DNA of 34,990 nt from Bifidobacterium sp. UBA6881 (GCA_002451435.1 DKCF01000077.1:1-34990); one strand, 5' to 3'. Positions 23,559 through 34,671 are shown, numbered from the stretch's first letter. Notes: generated from the sequence alone by a model not told the origin. A program made the numbers and translations.

Positions 23559-23577
23559 GGGCCATCAAGGAGTAACA

Positions 23578-24045
23578 ATGCCTACACCAAAGAAGGGTCC
23601 GCGTCTGGCCTCCAGCCCGGCTCATGAGCGCCTGATGCTCGCGAACATGGCCACCAGCCTGTTCCAGCGTGGCCGTATCACCACCACTCTGCCGAAGGCC
23701 AAGCGCCTCCGTCCGCTGGCTGAGCGTCTGATCACGCTCGCCAAGCGTGGTGATCTGCACAACCGTCGTCGCGTGATGCGCGTCATCCGCAACAAGTCCG
23801 TTGTGCACAAGCTGTTCACCGAGATCGCCGAGCAGATGGAGCAGCGTGAGGGTGGCTACACCCGCATCGTCAAGATCGCTCCGCGTCGCGGCGACGCCGC
23901 TCCGGCGGCCATCATCGAGCTCGTCACCGAGCCGGTGAGCCCGAAGCAGGCAGTGGTCAAGGAAGCCGAAGCCGCAACCAAGGTTGCCGCCAAGGAAGCT
24001 CCGGAAGCCGCAGCTGAGGAAGCTCCGGCCGAGAAGGCCGAGTGA
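23578..24045 (+). CDS. rplQ: 50S ribosomal protein L17
   Basis: A 155-residue L17. The core shows GPRLASSPAHERLMLANMAT, RGRITTTLPKAKRLRPLAER and GYTRIVKIAPRRGDAAPAAI. The tail of about 35 residues is Ala/Glu-rich, an actinobacterial extension. It ends the alpha segment and is followed by a strong terminator. Confidence 0.99.
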   Translation: MPTPKKGPRLASSPAHERLMLANMATSLFQRGRITTTLPKAKRLRPLAERLITLAKRGDLHNRRRVMRVIRNKSVVHKLFTEIAEQMEQREGGYTRIVKIAPRRGDAAPAAIIELVTEPVSPKQAVVKEAEAATKVAAKEAPEAAAEEAPAEKAE

Positions 24046-24072
24046 GTCGGCTTTCCAGCTGAATCTCGCTGA

Positions 24073-24112
24073 ATGAGGGGATTGGAAATCGAAAGGTTTC
24101 CAATCCCCTCAT
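24073..24112 (+). terminator. Hairpin terminator after rplQ
   Basis: A perfect 16-bp stem (ATGAGGGGATTGGAAA at 24073-24088 with its complement at 24097-24112) has an eight-base loop. The downstream tail is weak (CGCATTTG). It ends the r-protein cluster. Confidence 0.85.
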
Positions 24113-24206
24113 CGCATTTGGGCATCGTCAGGGCACATCATACGCAAGGCCCGCAAGGTCGCCGCAAACGAGGCGGATGAGACGACCGTTTGCTAAGCTC
24201 GGTGCC

Positions 24207-25115
24207 GTGAGACTGCGAATCGATTTGGCATATGACGGCACCGACTTCTACGGATGGGCGAAGCAGCCCGACCTGCGCACCGTGCAGGGGGAAGTGGAAC
24301 GTGTGCTGCATACCGTGCTCCGCGTGCCCGAAGGGGACGCGGACGAGCCATTGCGTCTTACGGTTGCGGGAAGAACGGATACCGGCGTGCACGCCTCGCA
24401 TCAGGTCTGCCACCTCGACGTCGATGGGAAGACCCTGGAACGGTGCGTCGGCCATATGAACGTTCCCGCGGTCACCGCATTGCAACGTCGCCTGCAACGC
24501 ATGCTGCCGAAGGACATCGTCATCCACCGCGTCTCGCAGGCCCCCGAGGGATTCGACGCGCGTTTCTCCGCGCTGGAACGCACCTACGTGTACCGCATCG
24601 CCGACCGATCCAGCGAGATCGATCCACGTACCCGAGGATTCGTGCTGCATATCGACGACGTGTTGAATCTCGACGCCATGAACCGGGCGGCCGCGATGAC
24701 GATCGGACTGCACGACTTCGGATCGTTCGCCACGCCGAATCCGGGAGGCACCACGATACGCGAGGTCAAAACCGCCTACTGGCGGCGCGTGCCGCAGCGT
24801 CCCCTGATCGCCGACGACATGGCAATGGGGGAGCGGTACCGCACGCCGGCCGTGGAATCCGGTCTGGCGTGCTTCACCATCGTCGCGGACGCGTTCGCCC
24901 GCAACATGGTGCGGTCCCTGGTGAACGGCTGCGTGCAGGTCGGCATAGGCAAACGGTCCCTGGACTGGTTCGCGGGGAAAATGGAGACGCCGCTGCGTGA
25001 GGGGTCCACGGGTCCGATCGCGCCGCAGGGACTGACTTTGGAGCACATCGAATACCCATCGGATGACCAGTTGGCGGCACGTGCCGAATCGATTCGCGCG
25101 AAGCGCACGCTGTGA
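24207..25115 (+). CDS. truA: tRNA pseudouridine(38-40) synthase TruA
   Basis: A 302-residue pseudouridine synthase acting on the anticodon arm of tRNAs. RLRIDLAYDGTDFYGWAKQP opens the protein. The catalytic Asp lies in VAGRTDTGVHASHQVCHLDV, and the C-terminal part has FARNMVRSLVNGCVQVGIGK. The GTG at 24207 is chosen because the family N-terminus starts there. TGCTAAGCT about 15 bases upstream resembles an extended -10, so the transcript may have a very short leader. An earlier ATG at 24177 would add ten non-conserved residues. Confidence 0.95.
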   Translation: MRLRIDLAYDGTDFYGWAKQPDLRTVQGEVERVLHTVLRVPEGDADEPLRLTVAGRTDTGVHASHQVCHLDVDGKTLERCVGHMNVPAVTALQRRLQRMLPKDIVIHRVSQAPEGFDARFSALERTYVYRIADRSSEIDPRTRGFVLHIDDVLNLDAMNRAAAMTIGLHDFGSFATPNPGGTTIREVKTAYWRRVPQRPLIADDMAMGERYRTPAVESGLACFTIVADAFARNMVRSLVNGCVQVGIGKRSLDWFAGKMETPLREGSTGPIAPQGLTLEHIEYPSDDQLAARAESIRAKRTL

Positions 25116-25300
25116 TCCGTCAAATAGGTGTGAGCCGCCTGACACGTCTGAGCCGCTGGAGGCGGATCGAATACGGACAACCGATGGAAGAGTGGTAGGC
25201 ATTCCATGCATCCGTCCCATGCATCCGGCTCTTCGAATCGGCCTCAAAAGCGCCCGATAAAGAATATTTCCGGTATATGGACGATACCCCCCTACATTAT

Positions 25301-25339
25301 GAGACAAACTCGTTCCACAATATGAAACGAGTTTGTCTC
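25301..25339. promoter_or_regulatory. 14-bp inverted repeat, candidate operator of the ABC operon
   Basis: GAGACAAACTCGTT (25301-25314) is repeated in perfect inverted form at 25326-25339 with an 11-base gap. The right arm covers the putative -35 element TTGTCT (25333-25338). A dimeric repressor binding here would block the promoter. As RNA it could also form a hairpin, but it lies upstream of the predicted transcription start. Confidence 0.6.
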
Positions 25340-25361
25340 GGAAACCCCCAAGGGCTAATAC
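25333..25361 (+). promoter_or_regulatory. Putative promoter of the peptide ABC transporter operon
   Basis: TTGTCT (25333-25338) and TAATAC (25356-25361) are separated by exactly 17 bp. The -10 lies 45 bp before the chosen start of the first permease gene. Confidence 0.65.
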
Positions 25362-25406
25362 AGTCACGTAGCGAATACGAGCATGGGGATGTTCGAAGGG
25401 GGTCGC

Positions 25407-26390
25407 ATGATCAAATATATTCTCAAACGCATCGCCAACTACGTGGTGATGCTGTTCATCGCAGTGTCGCTGACGTATTTCCTGGCAAGCGCGTTCATGG
25501 ATCCGCGTTCGAACTACATGTCCAGGCATCCGCATCCGCCGATCGCCTCGATCAACCGTTCTCTTGACCTTGCCAACATCAACGACCAGACGCCGGTCAT
25601 CATCCGTTACGGACGCTGGTTGAAGAACATCGTGACACGTTGGGATTGGGGACTGAGCCCGGACCAGTCGCCGGTGGGCCCCGCGATCGCGTCCCGCATC
25701 GGCGCATCCGTCCAGCTGGTGACGCTCGCCACCATCCTCGGCGTGGTCTTCGGCGTCAGCATCGGCGTGTACACCGCCATCCGCCAGTACAAGTGGCAGG
25801 ACCGCGCGTTGAACACCGTCGCCACATTCTTCCTGGTCATCCCGACCGCCGTGCTCGGTCTGCTGATCGTATTGCTCGCCATCAGCTTCAACAAAGCCAC
25901 CGGCGGCAGAATCTTCTATGTGACGGGTCTGCATTCGTATACCGGGTCGAATCCGCTGATGTGGTTCCTCGACTTCGCCCAGCATCTGGTATTGCCGACC
26001 ATCGTGCTCACCATCCCCGGCATGGTCAGCTACCATCTGACGCAACGCACGTATCTGCTCGATACGATGAACGCCGATTATGTGCGCACCGCCCGCGCCA
26101 AGGGCCTGCCGCTCAACATCGCCATCCGCCGTCACGCATTGCGCACGTCGTTGATTCCGACGGCCGTCGATGTGGCGTTCTCCATCGCCAGCGTGTTCAC
26201 CGGCGCCGTGATCACCGAAACCGTGTTCGCCATCAATGGTGTCGGATCCTACTTCGTGCAGGCCATCGGACAGAACGACATCAACGGTTCCGTGGCAGTC
26301 ACCGCGTTCGGTGGCGTTTGCACGTTGACCGGCGCACTGCTTGCCGATATCTTCTCCGCATGGCTCGATCCACGCATCCGCCTGAGCTGA
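25407..26390 (+). CDS. Peptide-type ABC transporter permease (DppB/OppB family)
   Basis: A 327-residue inner-membrane permease with about six helices and a large first external loop. It has IKYILKRIANYVVMLFIAVS at the N-terminus. The EAA-like coupling segment YVRTARAKGLPLNIAIRRHA interacts with the ATPase. Start codons at 25383 and 25389 are possible, but AAGGGGG lies six bases before ATG 25407, and the family N-terminus begins there. It is the first gene of the importer operon. Confidence 0.93.
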   Translation: MIKYILKRIANYVVMLFIAVSLTYFLASAFMDPRSNYMSRHPHPPIASINRSLDLANINDQTPVIIRYGRWLKNIVTRWDWGLSPDQSPVGPAIASRIGASVQLVTLATILGVVFGVSIGVYTAIRQYKWQDRALNTVATFFLVIPTAVLGLLIVLLAISFNKATGGRIFYVTGLHSYTGSNPLMWFLDFAQHLVLPTIVLTIPGMVSYHLTQRTYLLDTMNADYVRTARAKGLPLNIAIRRHALRTSLIPTAVDVAFSIASVFTGAVITETVFAINGVGSYFVQAIGQNDINGSVAVTAFGGVCTLTGALLADIFSAWLDPRIRLS

Positions 26391-26404
26391 ATAGGTGATT
26401 TTCC

Positions 26405-27379
26405 ATGAGTAGCGCACTCGAATATGATGAGACCGTCGAAAACGAGGCGGACAAGGAGCCGAACCTGGAGGAGCAGGGCGGTTCCGGCAACAAAGCGGCC
26501 GCCGACTCCTTCAAACGCACCGGTCGAATGACCCTGTACGTCAGGCGTTTCATGCGTCGCAAGTCCGCCGTCGTCGGATTGGTGATGCTGCTGGTATTGA
26601 TTTTCTTCGCGCTTTTCGGTTCCAAACTTTCCAAGTGGAGCTATGACGAGCCCGATTTCACCGCGCTGGGCTCCGGCCCGACCGCGGACCACTGGTTCGG
26701 CACCACCGTCGGTGGTTCCGATTTGTACGCCATGGTGGTACGCGGCCTCGGACGTTCGCTGTCGATCGGTCTGCTGAGCTCCATCGGCACCACGGTGATC
26801 GCCGCGATCGTGGGCACCGCGATCGCCTACTTCGGCGGCTGGTTCGAAAAGGTCGGCATGTGGCTGCTCGACATGCTGCTGGTCGTGCCGTCATTCCTGC
26901 TGATCGCGCTGATCGTCAGCTCCGCCACCGGCGGCAGCGATTGGTTGTGGCTGGTGTTCGGCCTGACCGCGTTCGGCTGGATCGGCTATGCGCGTACGTT
27001 GCGCACGCTGACGTTGAGCCTGCGCGAACGCGAGTACGTGCACGCGGCGAAATACATGGGCGTTCCGGCATTCCGCATCATCGTGCGCCATCTGGTGCCG
27101 AATCTGGGCTCCGTGCTGACCATCAACACCGTGCTCGGCGTCATCGGCGCGGTCAACAGCGAAACCGCCCTGAGCTTCCTGGGCCTGGGCATCAAAGCGC
27201 CCGACACCTCGTTGGGAACGTTGCTGAACGCCGGACAGACCACGGTGATGACCTCGCCATGGATTCTGCTGTTCCCGTCCATCGTGCTGATCGTATTGAC
27301 CTTCTCCGTGCAGCTGATCGGCGATGGACTGCGCGATGCCATCGACCCGTATTCCCGTTCCGCTGGAAAGGCTGAGTGA
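26405..27379 (+). CDS. Peptide-type ABC transporter permease (DppC/OppC family)
   Basis: A 324-residue permease. A hydrophilic acidic N-terminus of about 40 residues precedes the first helix (SAVVGLVMLLVLIFFALFG). The coupling segment is EYVHAAKYMGVPAFRIIVRH, followed by LSFLGLGIKAPDTSLGTLL, which is typical of the family. It pairs with the upstream DppB-like subunit, 14 nt away, to form the channel. Confidence 0.94.
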   Translation: MSSALEYDETVENEADKEPNLEEQGGSGNKAAADSFKRTGRMTLYVRRFMRRKSAVVGLVMLLVLIFFALFGSKLSKWSYDEPDFTALGSGPTADHWFGTTVGGSDLYAMVVRGLGRSLSIGLLSSIGTTVIAAIVGTAIAYFGGWFEKVGMWLLDMLLVVPSFLLIALIVSSATGGSDWLWLVFGLTAFGWIGYARTLRTLTLSLREREYVHAAKYMGVPAFRIIVRHLVPNLGSVLTINTVLGVIGAVNSETALSFLGLGIKAPDTSLGTLLNAGQTTVMTSPWILLFPSIVLIVLTFSVQLIGDGLRDAIDPYSRSAGKAE

Positions 27380-27386
27380 GCCCGAA

Positions 27387-29480
<2,094 letters not shown>

Positions 29481-29539
29481 TGCCAATCAAGCACGGGTTG
29501 GATCCGCAGATGCGGATCTTGAGAATAATGGAGGGGAAA

Positions 29540-31267
29540 ATGAACAAGAAAAGCAAGCTTATGACGCTTGCGGCCGTGATGGCGTCGTTCTCGATGCTGT
29601 TCGCCGGCTGCGGCGCGGGCAGCAGTTCTTCATCGAGCACGCTGAAGGCCGAACCGGCCGACGGCGTTCCGTCGTCGTACACCGGCGACCTACCGCTGCC
29701 CAGCGTCAAGCAGCGTTACGACAACCACCTGTCCCGTGACAAGGTCAAGGATGGCGGCACGCTGACGCTCGGCATCTCCGAGATCGGCCCGAACTGGAAC
29801 TACCTGAGCACCGACGGCAACACCGGATACATGTCCGAACTGTGGAGCTGGTACCAGCCGAGCCTGCTGGTCTCCGACCAGGTCTCCGGCTCGCCGATCA
29901 AGGTGAACAAGGACTACCTGACCGACATGAAGCTGGTCAGCAAGGATCCTATGGTCGTGCAGTACGACATCAACCCGAAGGCCAAGTGGAACGACGGCAG
30001 CGACATCGACTGGACCGCGTTCAAGGCCACCTGGGAAGCCAACAACGGCTCCAACCCGGACTACAACCCGCCGAGCACCGATGGCTTCGACAAGATCGCC
30101 AGCGTCGAAGAGGGCTCGAACGCCAAGCAGGTGATCGTCAAGTACCAGACCCCGTACTACCCGTGGCAGCTGGTGTTCTCCGACCTGGTGAACCCGAAGG
30201 CCGCCGATGCCAAGACCTTCACCCAGGGATGGGTGAAGAACCCGCACAACGAATGGGCCGCCGGCCCGTTCAAGGTGCAGTCCTTCAGCGACTCCCAGGT
30301 CACGTTCGTGCCGAACGAGAAGTGGTGGGGCGACAAGCCGAAGCTGAGCAAGGTCGTCTACAAGCAGATGGAAAGCAGCGCCGAGCTCAACGCCTTCCAG
30401 AACGGTGAGATCGACGCGGCCAGCGCCAGCACCAAGGACGACATCAAGCAGGTGCGTGGCGTGAAGAACACGCAGCTGCGTTACGGCTACAGCACCACCA
30501 CCCGTGTGATCGAGTACAACGGCAAGTCCAAGCCGCTCGACGACATCAAGGTGCGCAAGGCCCTGACCCAGGCGTTCGACGTCAAGACCTACAACAGCGT
30601 GCAGTATCAGGGCATGAAGTGGGATACTTCCCAGCCGGGCTCCGAGCTCATGATGCCGTACCAGAAGGGCTACGAGTACAACATGCCGGCTGAAGCCAAG
30701 TACAACGTCGCCAATGCCAAGAAGACCCTCGAATCCGACGGCTACAAGATGGGCAAGGACGGCTACTACGCCAAGGGCGGCAAGACCCTGCAGGTCTCGT
30801 TCACCTACTTCGGCGACGACGCCACCCAGCAGGCTCTGGCCACCGCGTACCAAGCCATGCTGAAGAAGGCCGGCGTGAAGGTCAAGGTCGTCAACAAGAC
30901 CGAGAGCAAGTTCTCGTCCACCGTGACCAGCGGCGACTACCAGGTGCTGCCGATGGCATGGCAGGCGACCGCGGCGCTCGGCTTCGTCACCTCCGCCCCG
31001 CAGCTGTACACCTCCGACGGCCCGTCGAACTTCACCTACGTCGGCAGCAAGGAAGTCGACTCCCTCGTGAAGAAGGCCGGCGCCCTGTCCGACTACAGCG
31101 AGCAGACCAAGGCCACCAACAAGGCCGAGAAGGCTGCATTGGCCCTCTACGGCACCATCCCGGTGTCCACCGCTCCCGCCTACACCGCCACGAAGAAGGG
31201 CCTGGCCAACTACGGCCCGTCCGGCTTCGCGGGCTCCCTGCCGCAGGACATCGGCTGGCAGAAGTGA
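29540..31267 (+). CDS. Lipoprotein substrate-binding protein of the peptide ABC transporter (SBP family 5)
   Basis: A 575-residue binding protein. The N-terminus is a lipoprotein signal: MNKK, a hydrophobic stretch, then the lipobox LFAGC with Cys24 as the lipidated residue, followed by a Ser-rich linker. The mature part has family 5 features such as YDINPKAKWNDGSDIDWTAF, AAGPFKVQSFSDSQVTFVPN and VRKALTQAFD. It resembles the LpqW-like branch rather than classical DppA. GGAGGGG precedes the ATG. It is the last gene of the operon, with a terminator 75 nt later. The ligand is unknown, and an oligopeptide is the default guess. Confidence 0.92.
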   Translation: MNKKSKLMTLAAVMASFSMLFAGCGAGSSSSSSTLKAEPADGVPSSYTGDLPLPSVKQRYDNHLSRDKVKDGGTLTLGISEIGPNWNYLSTDGNTGYMSELWSWYQPSLLVSDQVSGSPIKVNKDYLTDMKLVSKDPMVVQYDINPKAKWNDGSDIDWTAFKATWEANNGSNPDYNPPSTDGFDKIASVEEGSNAKQVIVKYQTPYYPWQLVFSDLVNPKAADAKTFTQGWVKNPHNEWAAGPFKVQSFSDSQVTFVPNEKWWGDKPKLSKVVYKQMESSAELNAFQNGEIDAASASTKDDIKQVRGVKNTQLRYGYSTTTRVIEYNGKSKPLDDIKVRKALTQAFDVKTYNSVQYQGMKWDTSQPGSELMMPYQKGYEYNMPAEAKYNVANAKKTLESDGYKMGKDGYYAKGGKTLQVSFTYFGDDATQQALATAYQAMLKKAGVKVKVVNKTESKFSSTVTSGDYQVLPMAWQATAALGFVTSAPQLYTSDGPSNFTYVGSKEVDSLVKKAGALSDYSEQTKATNKAEKAALALYGTIPVSTAPAYTATKKGLANYGPSGFAGSLPQDIGWQK

Positions 31268-31342
31268 GCCGATCCGGCGAACCGGCATGATGCCCGACGC
31301 ATAGCGCCGCGCATCGTCGCCTACGCCGGCAAACGGTGATCG

Positions 31343-31395
31343 ATCCCCGGGGAGCGTCATGCGCATCATGCCATGACGCTCCCCGGGGATTATTT
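31343..31395 (+). terminator. Hairpin terminator after the ABC transporter operon
   Basis: A perfect 19-bp stem (31343-31361 with 31372-31390) and a 10-base loop are followed by TATTTG. It closes the importer operon. Confidence 0.9.
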
Positions 31396-31405
31396 GTCAC
31401 CGGCA

Positions 31406-31486
31406 TGTTACGGGCCGTTGACATGTTCATTGCCGAGACAATGCCGTAACAATCCAACCCGCTTTCCGGTAACTCCCGCCAGTTAC
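31406..31486 (+). promoter_or_regulatory. Promoter/operator region of the ATP-grasp gene
   Basis: TGTTACGG (31406-31413) and CCGTAACA (31444-31451) form an inverted repeat flanking TTGACA (31418-31423), a perfect -35 hexamer. A second inverted repeat is GTAACT-N6-AGTTAC (31469-31486). A clear -10 at the expected distance is missing (ATGCCG at 17 bp). The four GTTAC/GTAAC half-sites suggest a transcription factor. Confidence 0.45.
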
Positions 31487-31555
31487 GTTCGTTGCTATCA
31501 GGGCGCGAAGCCTTGCCATTCGCATGCGTTTTTGGGGCAGAAGGAGCGTGGAACG

Positions 31556-33736
31556 ATGATTGAATCCGCCGCACGTAAGCTGGCATCGGAACTGGTGGAC
31601 CGCAGGGCGTCCATCAATCGGGAGCTGAGCCGCAACGGGGTGCGTTTCGGCATCTACAAGAACGGCGAATACCACGATCGGCTGTTCCCCTACGACCCCG
31701 TGCCGCGCATCATCGAATCCGACGAATTCGATGGGATGGAAGCCGGACTGAAACAGCGCGTGAACGCGTTGAACGCCTACCTGCGCGACATCTATTCCGA
31801 CAAACGCGCCATCAAAGACGGCGTCGTTCCGGAAGAATACGTGTACACGTCCGCCGGGTACTTCCCGCAGGTCAACGGCGTGACGCCGCCCGGTGGCATC
31901 TTCGCCCACATCGCCGGAGAGGATCTGGTGCAGGGGCAGGACGGCAGATGGTGGGTGCTGGAAGACAATCTGCGCATCCCGTCCGGAGCCAGCTATCCGC
32001 TGTTCGCACGCGACATCGAACGAAGGATCACGCCGCGCCTGTTCCGCGACGTGCGCGTGCGCGACAACCGCGATTATCCGCGACTGCTGCGCAAATCCAT
32101 GGATTTCGTCTCCACCGAAGGCATCGCCGTCGTGCTGACGCCGGGACGGTACAATTCCGCGTTCTTCGAACACGCGTATCTGGCCGAGAAAACCGGCGCC
32201 GCGCTCGCCTTCCCGGAAGACCTCGAAGTGGTCGACAACAAGCTCTACTTCCTGGATTATTCCGGCAAGAAGCACCGCGTCGGCGTGGTCTACCGCCGTC
32301 TTTCCGACGAATACCTCGACCCGTTCGCGTTCAACCCGGATTCCGTGATCGGCGTGCCGGGAATCCTCTCCGCGTACCGAGCCGGCAATGTGGCGATCGT
32401 CAACGCGCCGGGCAACGGCGCCGCCGACGACAAGGCCATCTATTATTTCGTTCCCGCCATGATCCGCTACTATCTCGGCGAGGAGCCGATTCTGCACAAC
32501 GCGCCGACCTACATGCCGATGTTCGACAAGGACCGCAAGGAAGTGCTCGACCGGCTCGGCGAACTCGTCATCAAGGATGTGGCCGAGGCCGGCGGCTACG
32601 GCGTGGTGTTCGGATCCTCGCTCGACCGGTCGCAGCGCGAGGAACTCGCGGACCGCATCAAGGCGGAGCCGCGCCGGTTCATCGCGCAGGAGGTCATCCA
32701 ATTCCGCGACATCGATGTGGTCGATCCCGACACCGGCGAGATGAGTCCGCGCAAATGCGATCTGCGCGCGTTCGTGGTGACCGGCAAGAACACGCATGTG
32801 TGGTATTCGGGCCTGACCAGATATTCGTCGGTGCCTGGGCAGATGATCGTCAACTCGTCGCAGGGCGGCGGATTCAAGGACACCTGGGTGCTGGCCAAGG
32901 ATTCCGGCGTGGAGCATGATTGCGCGCCCGGCATGGAAAGCATCCACCTGCTCGAGCAGTCCCGCAAGCACTCGCTGGCTTTGGTCACCGCGTCGAAGGC
33001 CGACAACCTGTATTGGCTCGGCCGGTACACCGAACGCGTGTTCACGACGCTGAGCCAGTTCTTCCCCTTCTACGACCGGGTCATGGATACGGACGTGGAC
33101 GCGTTCCGCCCGTTCGCCAAGGCATTGGACCTGCCGGAGGATTTCGAGGACTTCGACGCGTTCATCCACAGTTTCCTGTATGACGAGAAAAACCCCGATT
33201 CCGTGCGCAGCGCCATCGTCTATGCGTTCAACAACGCGGTGATCCTGCGGCCGGAACTCGGTTCCCGCTCGCTGCAGCAGGTCGAACTGGCCATGAGCTC
33301 CATCGTGGAGGCCTCGGAACATGGAACCGAAGAGGCCGACATCTTCAAGCATCGTGACATCGCCGACAACATGCTCGCCTTCTGGGGAGGTGTGGAGAAC
33401 TCGCCCGTCGACCCGACGCTCAAATCCTTCATCTTCGTCGGCAAATACATGGAACGGCTCGACCTGTACACCCGCTTCGGATACTCCGTCGAGGAGCTCA
33501 AGGCGCCGTTCGCGAAGCTCGGCGCGTACATCGCGCCTTTGGACGGGCTGCCGGTGCCGCAATGCTTCGCCGAGGGGCTTCGCTGGCTGGTGGGGCAGTT
33601 GCCGGACCGCGGCTACGCCGATCTGGCGAAGACGCTCGGCGCGTTGCTCGACGATTTCAACGACCGCATCTGCATGAAGGACCTGAAGGACCTCGGCATG
33701 CTCAACGCGATGGACATGGATGCCAAGCGCATCTGA
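31556..33736 (+). CDS. Circularly permuted ATP-grasp / alpha-E fusion protein
   Basis: A 726-residue fusion. Residues of about 20-460 form a circularly permuted ATP-grasp ligase, with the landmark WWVLEDNLRIPSGASYPL near residues 132-149 and AEAGGYGVVFGSS and RKCDLRAFVV later. Residues of about 470-720 are an alpha-E helical domain that begins SKADNLYWLGRYTERVF. ATP-grasp enzymes join a carboxylate to an amine using ATP. This pair is known from conserved operons predicted to make peptides or peptide tags, but the product is not established. AAGGAG lies ten bases before ATG 31556. A transglutaminase-like gene follows. Confidence 0.93.
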   Translation: MIESAARKLASELVDRRASINRELSRNGVRFGIYKNGEYHDRLFPYDPVPRIIESDEFDGMEAGLKQRVNALNAYLRDIYSDKRAIKDGVVPEEYVYTSAGYFPQVNGVTPPGGIFAHIAGEDLVQGQDGRWWVLEDNLRIPSGASYPLFARDIERRITPRLFRDVRVRDNRDYPRLLRKSMDFVSTEGIAVVLTPGRYNSAFFEHAYLAEKTGAALAFPEDLEVVDNKLYFLDYSGKKHRVGVVYRRLSDEYLDPFAFNPDSVIGVPGILSAYRAGNVAIVNAPGNGAADDKAIYYFVPAMIRYYLGEEPILHNAPTYMPMFDKDRKEVLDRLGELVIKDVAEAGGYGVVFGSSLDRSQREELADRIKAEPRRFIAQEVIQFRDIDVVDPDTGEMSPRKCDLRAFVVTGKNTHVWYSGLTRYSSVPGQMIVNSSQGGGFKDTWVLAKDSGVEHDCAPGMESIHLLEQSRKHSLALVTASKADNLYWLGRYTERVFTTLSQFFPFYDRVMDTDVDAFRPFAKALDLPEDFEDFDAFIHSFLYDEKNPDSVRSAIVYAFNNAVILRPELGSRSLQQVELAMSSIVEASEHGTEEADIFKHRDIADNMLAFWGGVENSPVDPTLKSFIFVGKYMERLDLYTRFGYSVEELKAPFAKLGAYIAPLDGLPVPQCFAEGLRWLVGQLPDRGYADLAKTLGALLDDFNDRICMKDLKDLGMLNAMDMDAKRI

Positions 33737-33751
33737 TCGATGGCATGCCGA

Positions 33752-33805
33752 CATGCACGGCGGGTGGTATAAGTTGCCTTGTGCATCCGCCCGCCATCGT
33801 GCATG
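33752..33805 (+). promoter_or_regulatory. Stem-loop between the ATP-grasp and transglutaminase genes
   Basis: The arms 33752-33767 and 33787-33805 pair over about 16 bp: CATGCAC with GTGCATG, then GGCGGGTGG with CCGCCCGCC, with one G-U pair and a three-base bulge (33796-33798). No T tract follows. It could tune read-through into the downstream gene or stabilise the transcript. Confidence 0.55.
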
Positions 33806-33870
33806 GCGCGGGATTCGCTTACGCGGACGCGGACCGCATGGAACAGAGAAGCTGCGTTGAGGAGAACGAC

Positions 33871-34671
33871 GTGAAGAAACTGGTGTTTGATTACGAGATG
33901 AAGCTTTCCTTCAGCTCTCCGGTGACCGACCATCGATTCCAGTTGCGGTGCATCCCCGCCACCGGCCCGAGGCAGCAGGTCGTGGACGTGGCGGTGAAGA
34001 TCGAACCCGATGTGGAGCTCGACACCACCATCGATTCCTTCGATTCCGTCGTGATGACCGGCTTCATCGCCGAACCGCACACCATGTTCAACTATTCGGT
34101 GACGGGCATCGCCTTCGTCGACAACGCGAATATCAAATCGGAGATATACAAGCCCCTGTATCGCTTCAATTCCGCGCTGACCATTCCGGGGCCTGCCATC
34201 AACGCCATGATCGACGTGTGCAGGAGGCGCATCGCGGCGTTGCCGTCCGACAGCACGCCGATCGACCAGGCGCGCGAGGTGATGGATGAGGTGTACAGGG
34301 CGTTCGTCTACACGCCGCTGTCCACCACCATCCGCACGACCGCCGAAGAGGCGCTCGCGCAGCGCAAGGGCGTGTGCCAGGATTACGCGCATGTCATGCT
34401 GTCCGTATGCCGCCACGTCGGCCTCACCGCGCGCTACATCGCCGGATTGCTGGGCGGCGAGGGGGCGACGCACGCTTGGGTGGAGGTCTACCACGACGGT
34501 CGTTGGATCGGTCTGGACCCGACGCACAACCGCATGGTCGACGACAACTACATCACCATCGCGCATGGCCGTGATTACCGCGACTGCATGCTCGACATCG
34601 GCATCTTCTCCGGTTGCGACGTGAAACAGCACCAGTGGGTGAACGCCTCCGTGCATGAACAGGAGTCCTGA
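33871..34671 (+). CDS. Transglutaminase-like cysteine peptidase
   Basis: A 266-residue protein. An N-terminal beta-rich domain (residues of about 1-90) matches the bacterial transglutaminase N-terminal type. The papain-like core has the full triad: Cys169 in GVCQDYAHVML, His201 in ATHAWVEVY and Asp216 in GLDPTHN. No signal peptide is seen, so it acts in the cytoplasm. GTG 33871 with GAGGAG upstream is preferred; the frame is open further back but lacks family features. It lies 134 nt behind the ATP-grasp/alpha-E gene and probably processes or transfers the peptide made there. Confidence 0.93.
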   Translation: MKKLVFDYEMKLSFSSPVTDHRFQLRCIPATGPRQQVVDVAVKIEPDVELDTTIDSFDSVVMTGFIAEPHTMFNYSVTGIAFVDNANIKSEIYKPLYRFNSALTIPGPAINAMIDVCRRRIAALPSDSTPIDQAREVMDEVYRAFVYTPLSTTIRTTAEEALAQRKGVCQDYAHVMLSVCRHVGLTARYIAGLLGGEGATHAWVEVYHDGRWIGLDPTHNRMVDDNYITIAHGRDYRDCMLDIGIFSGCDVKQHQWVNASVHEQES

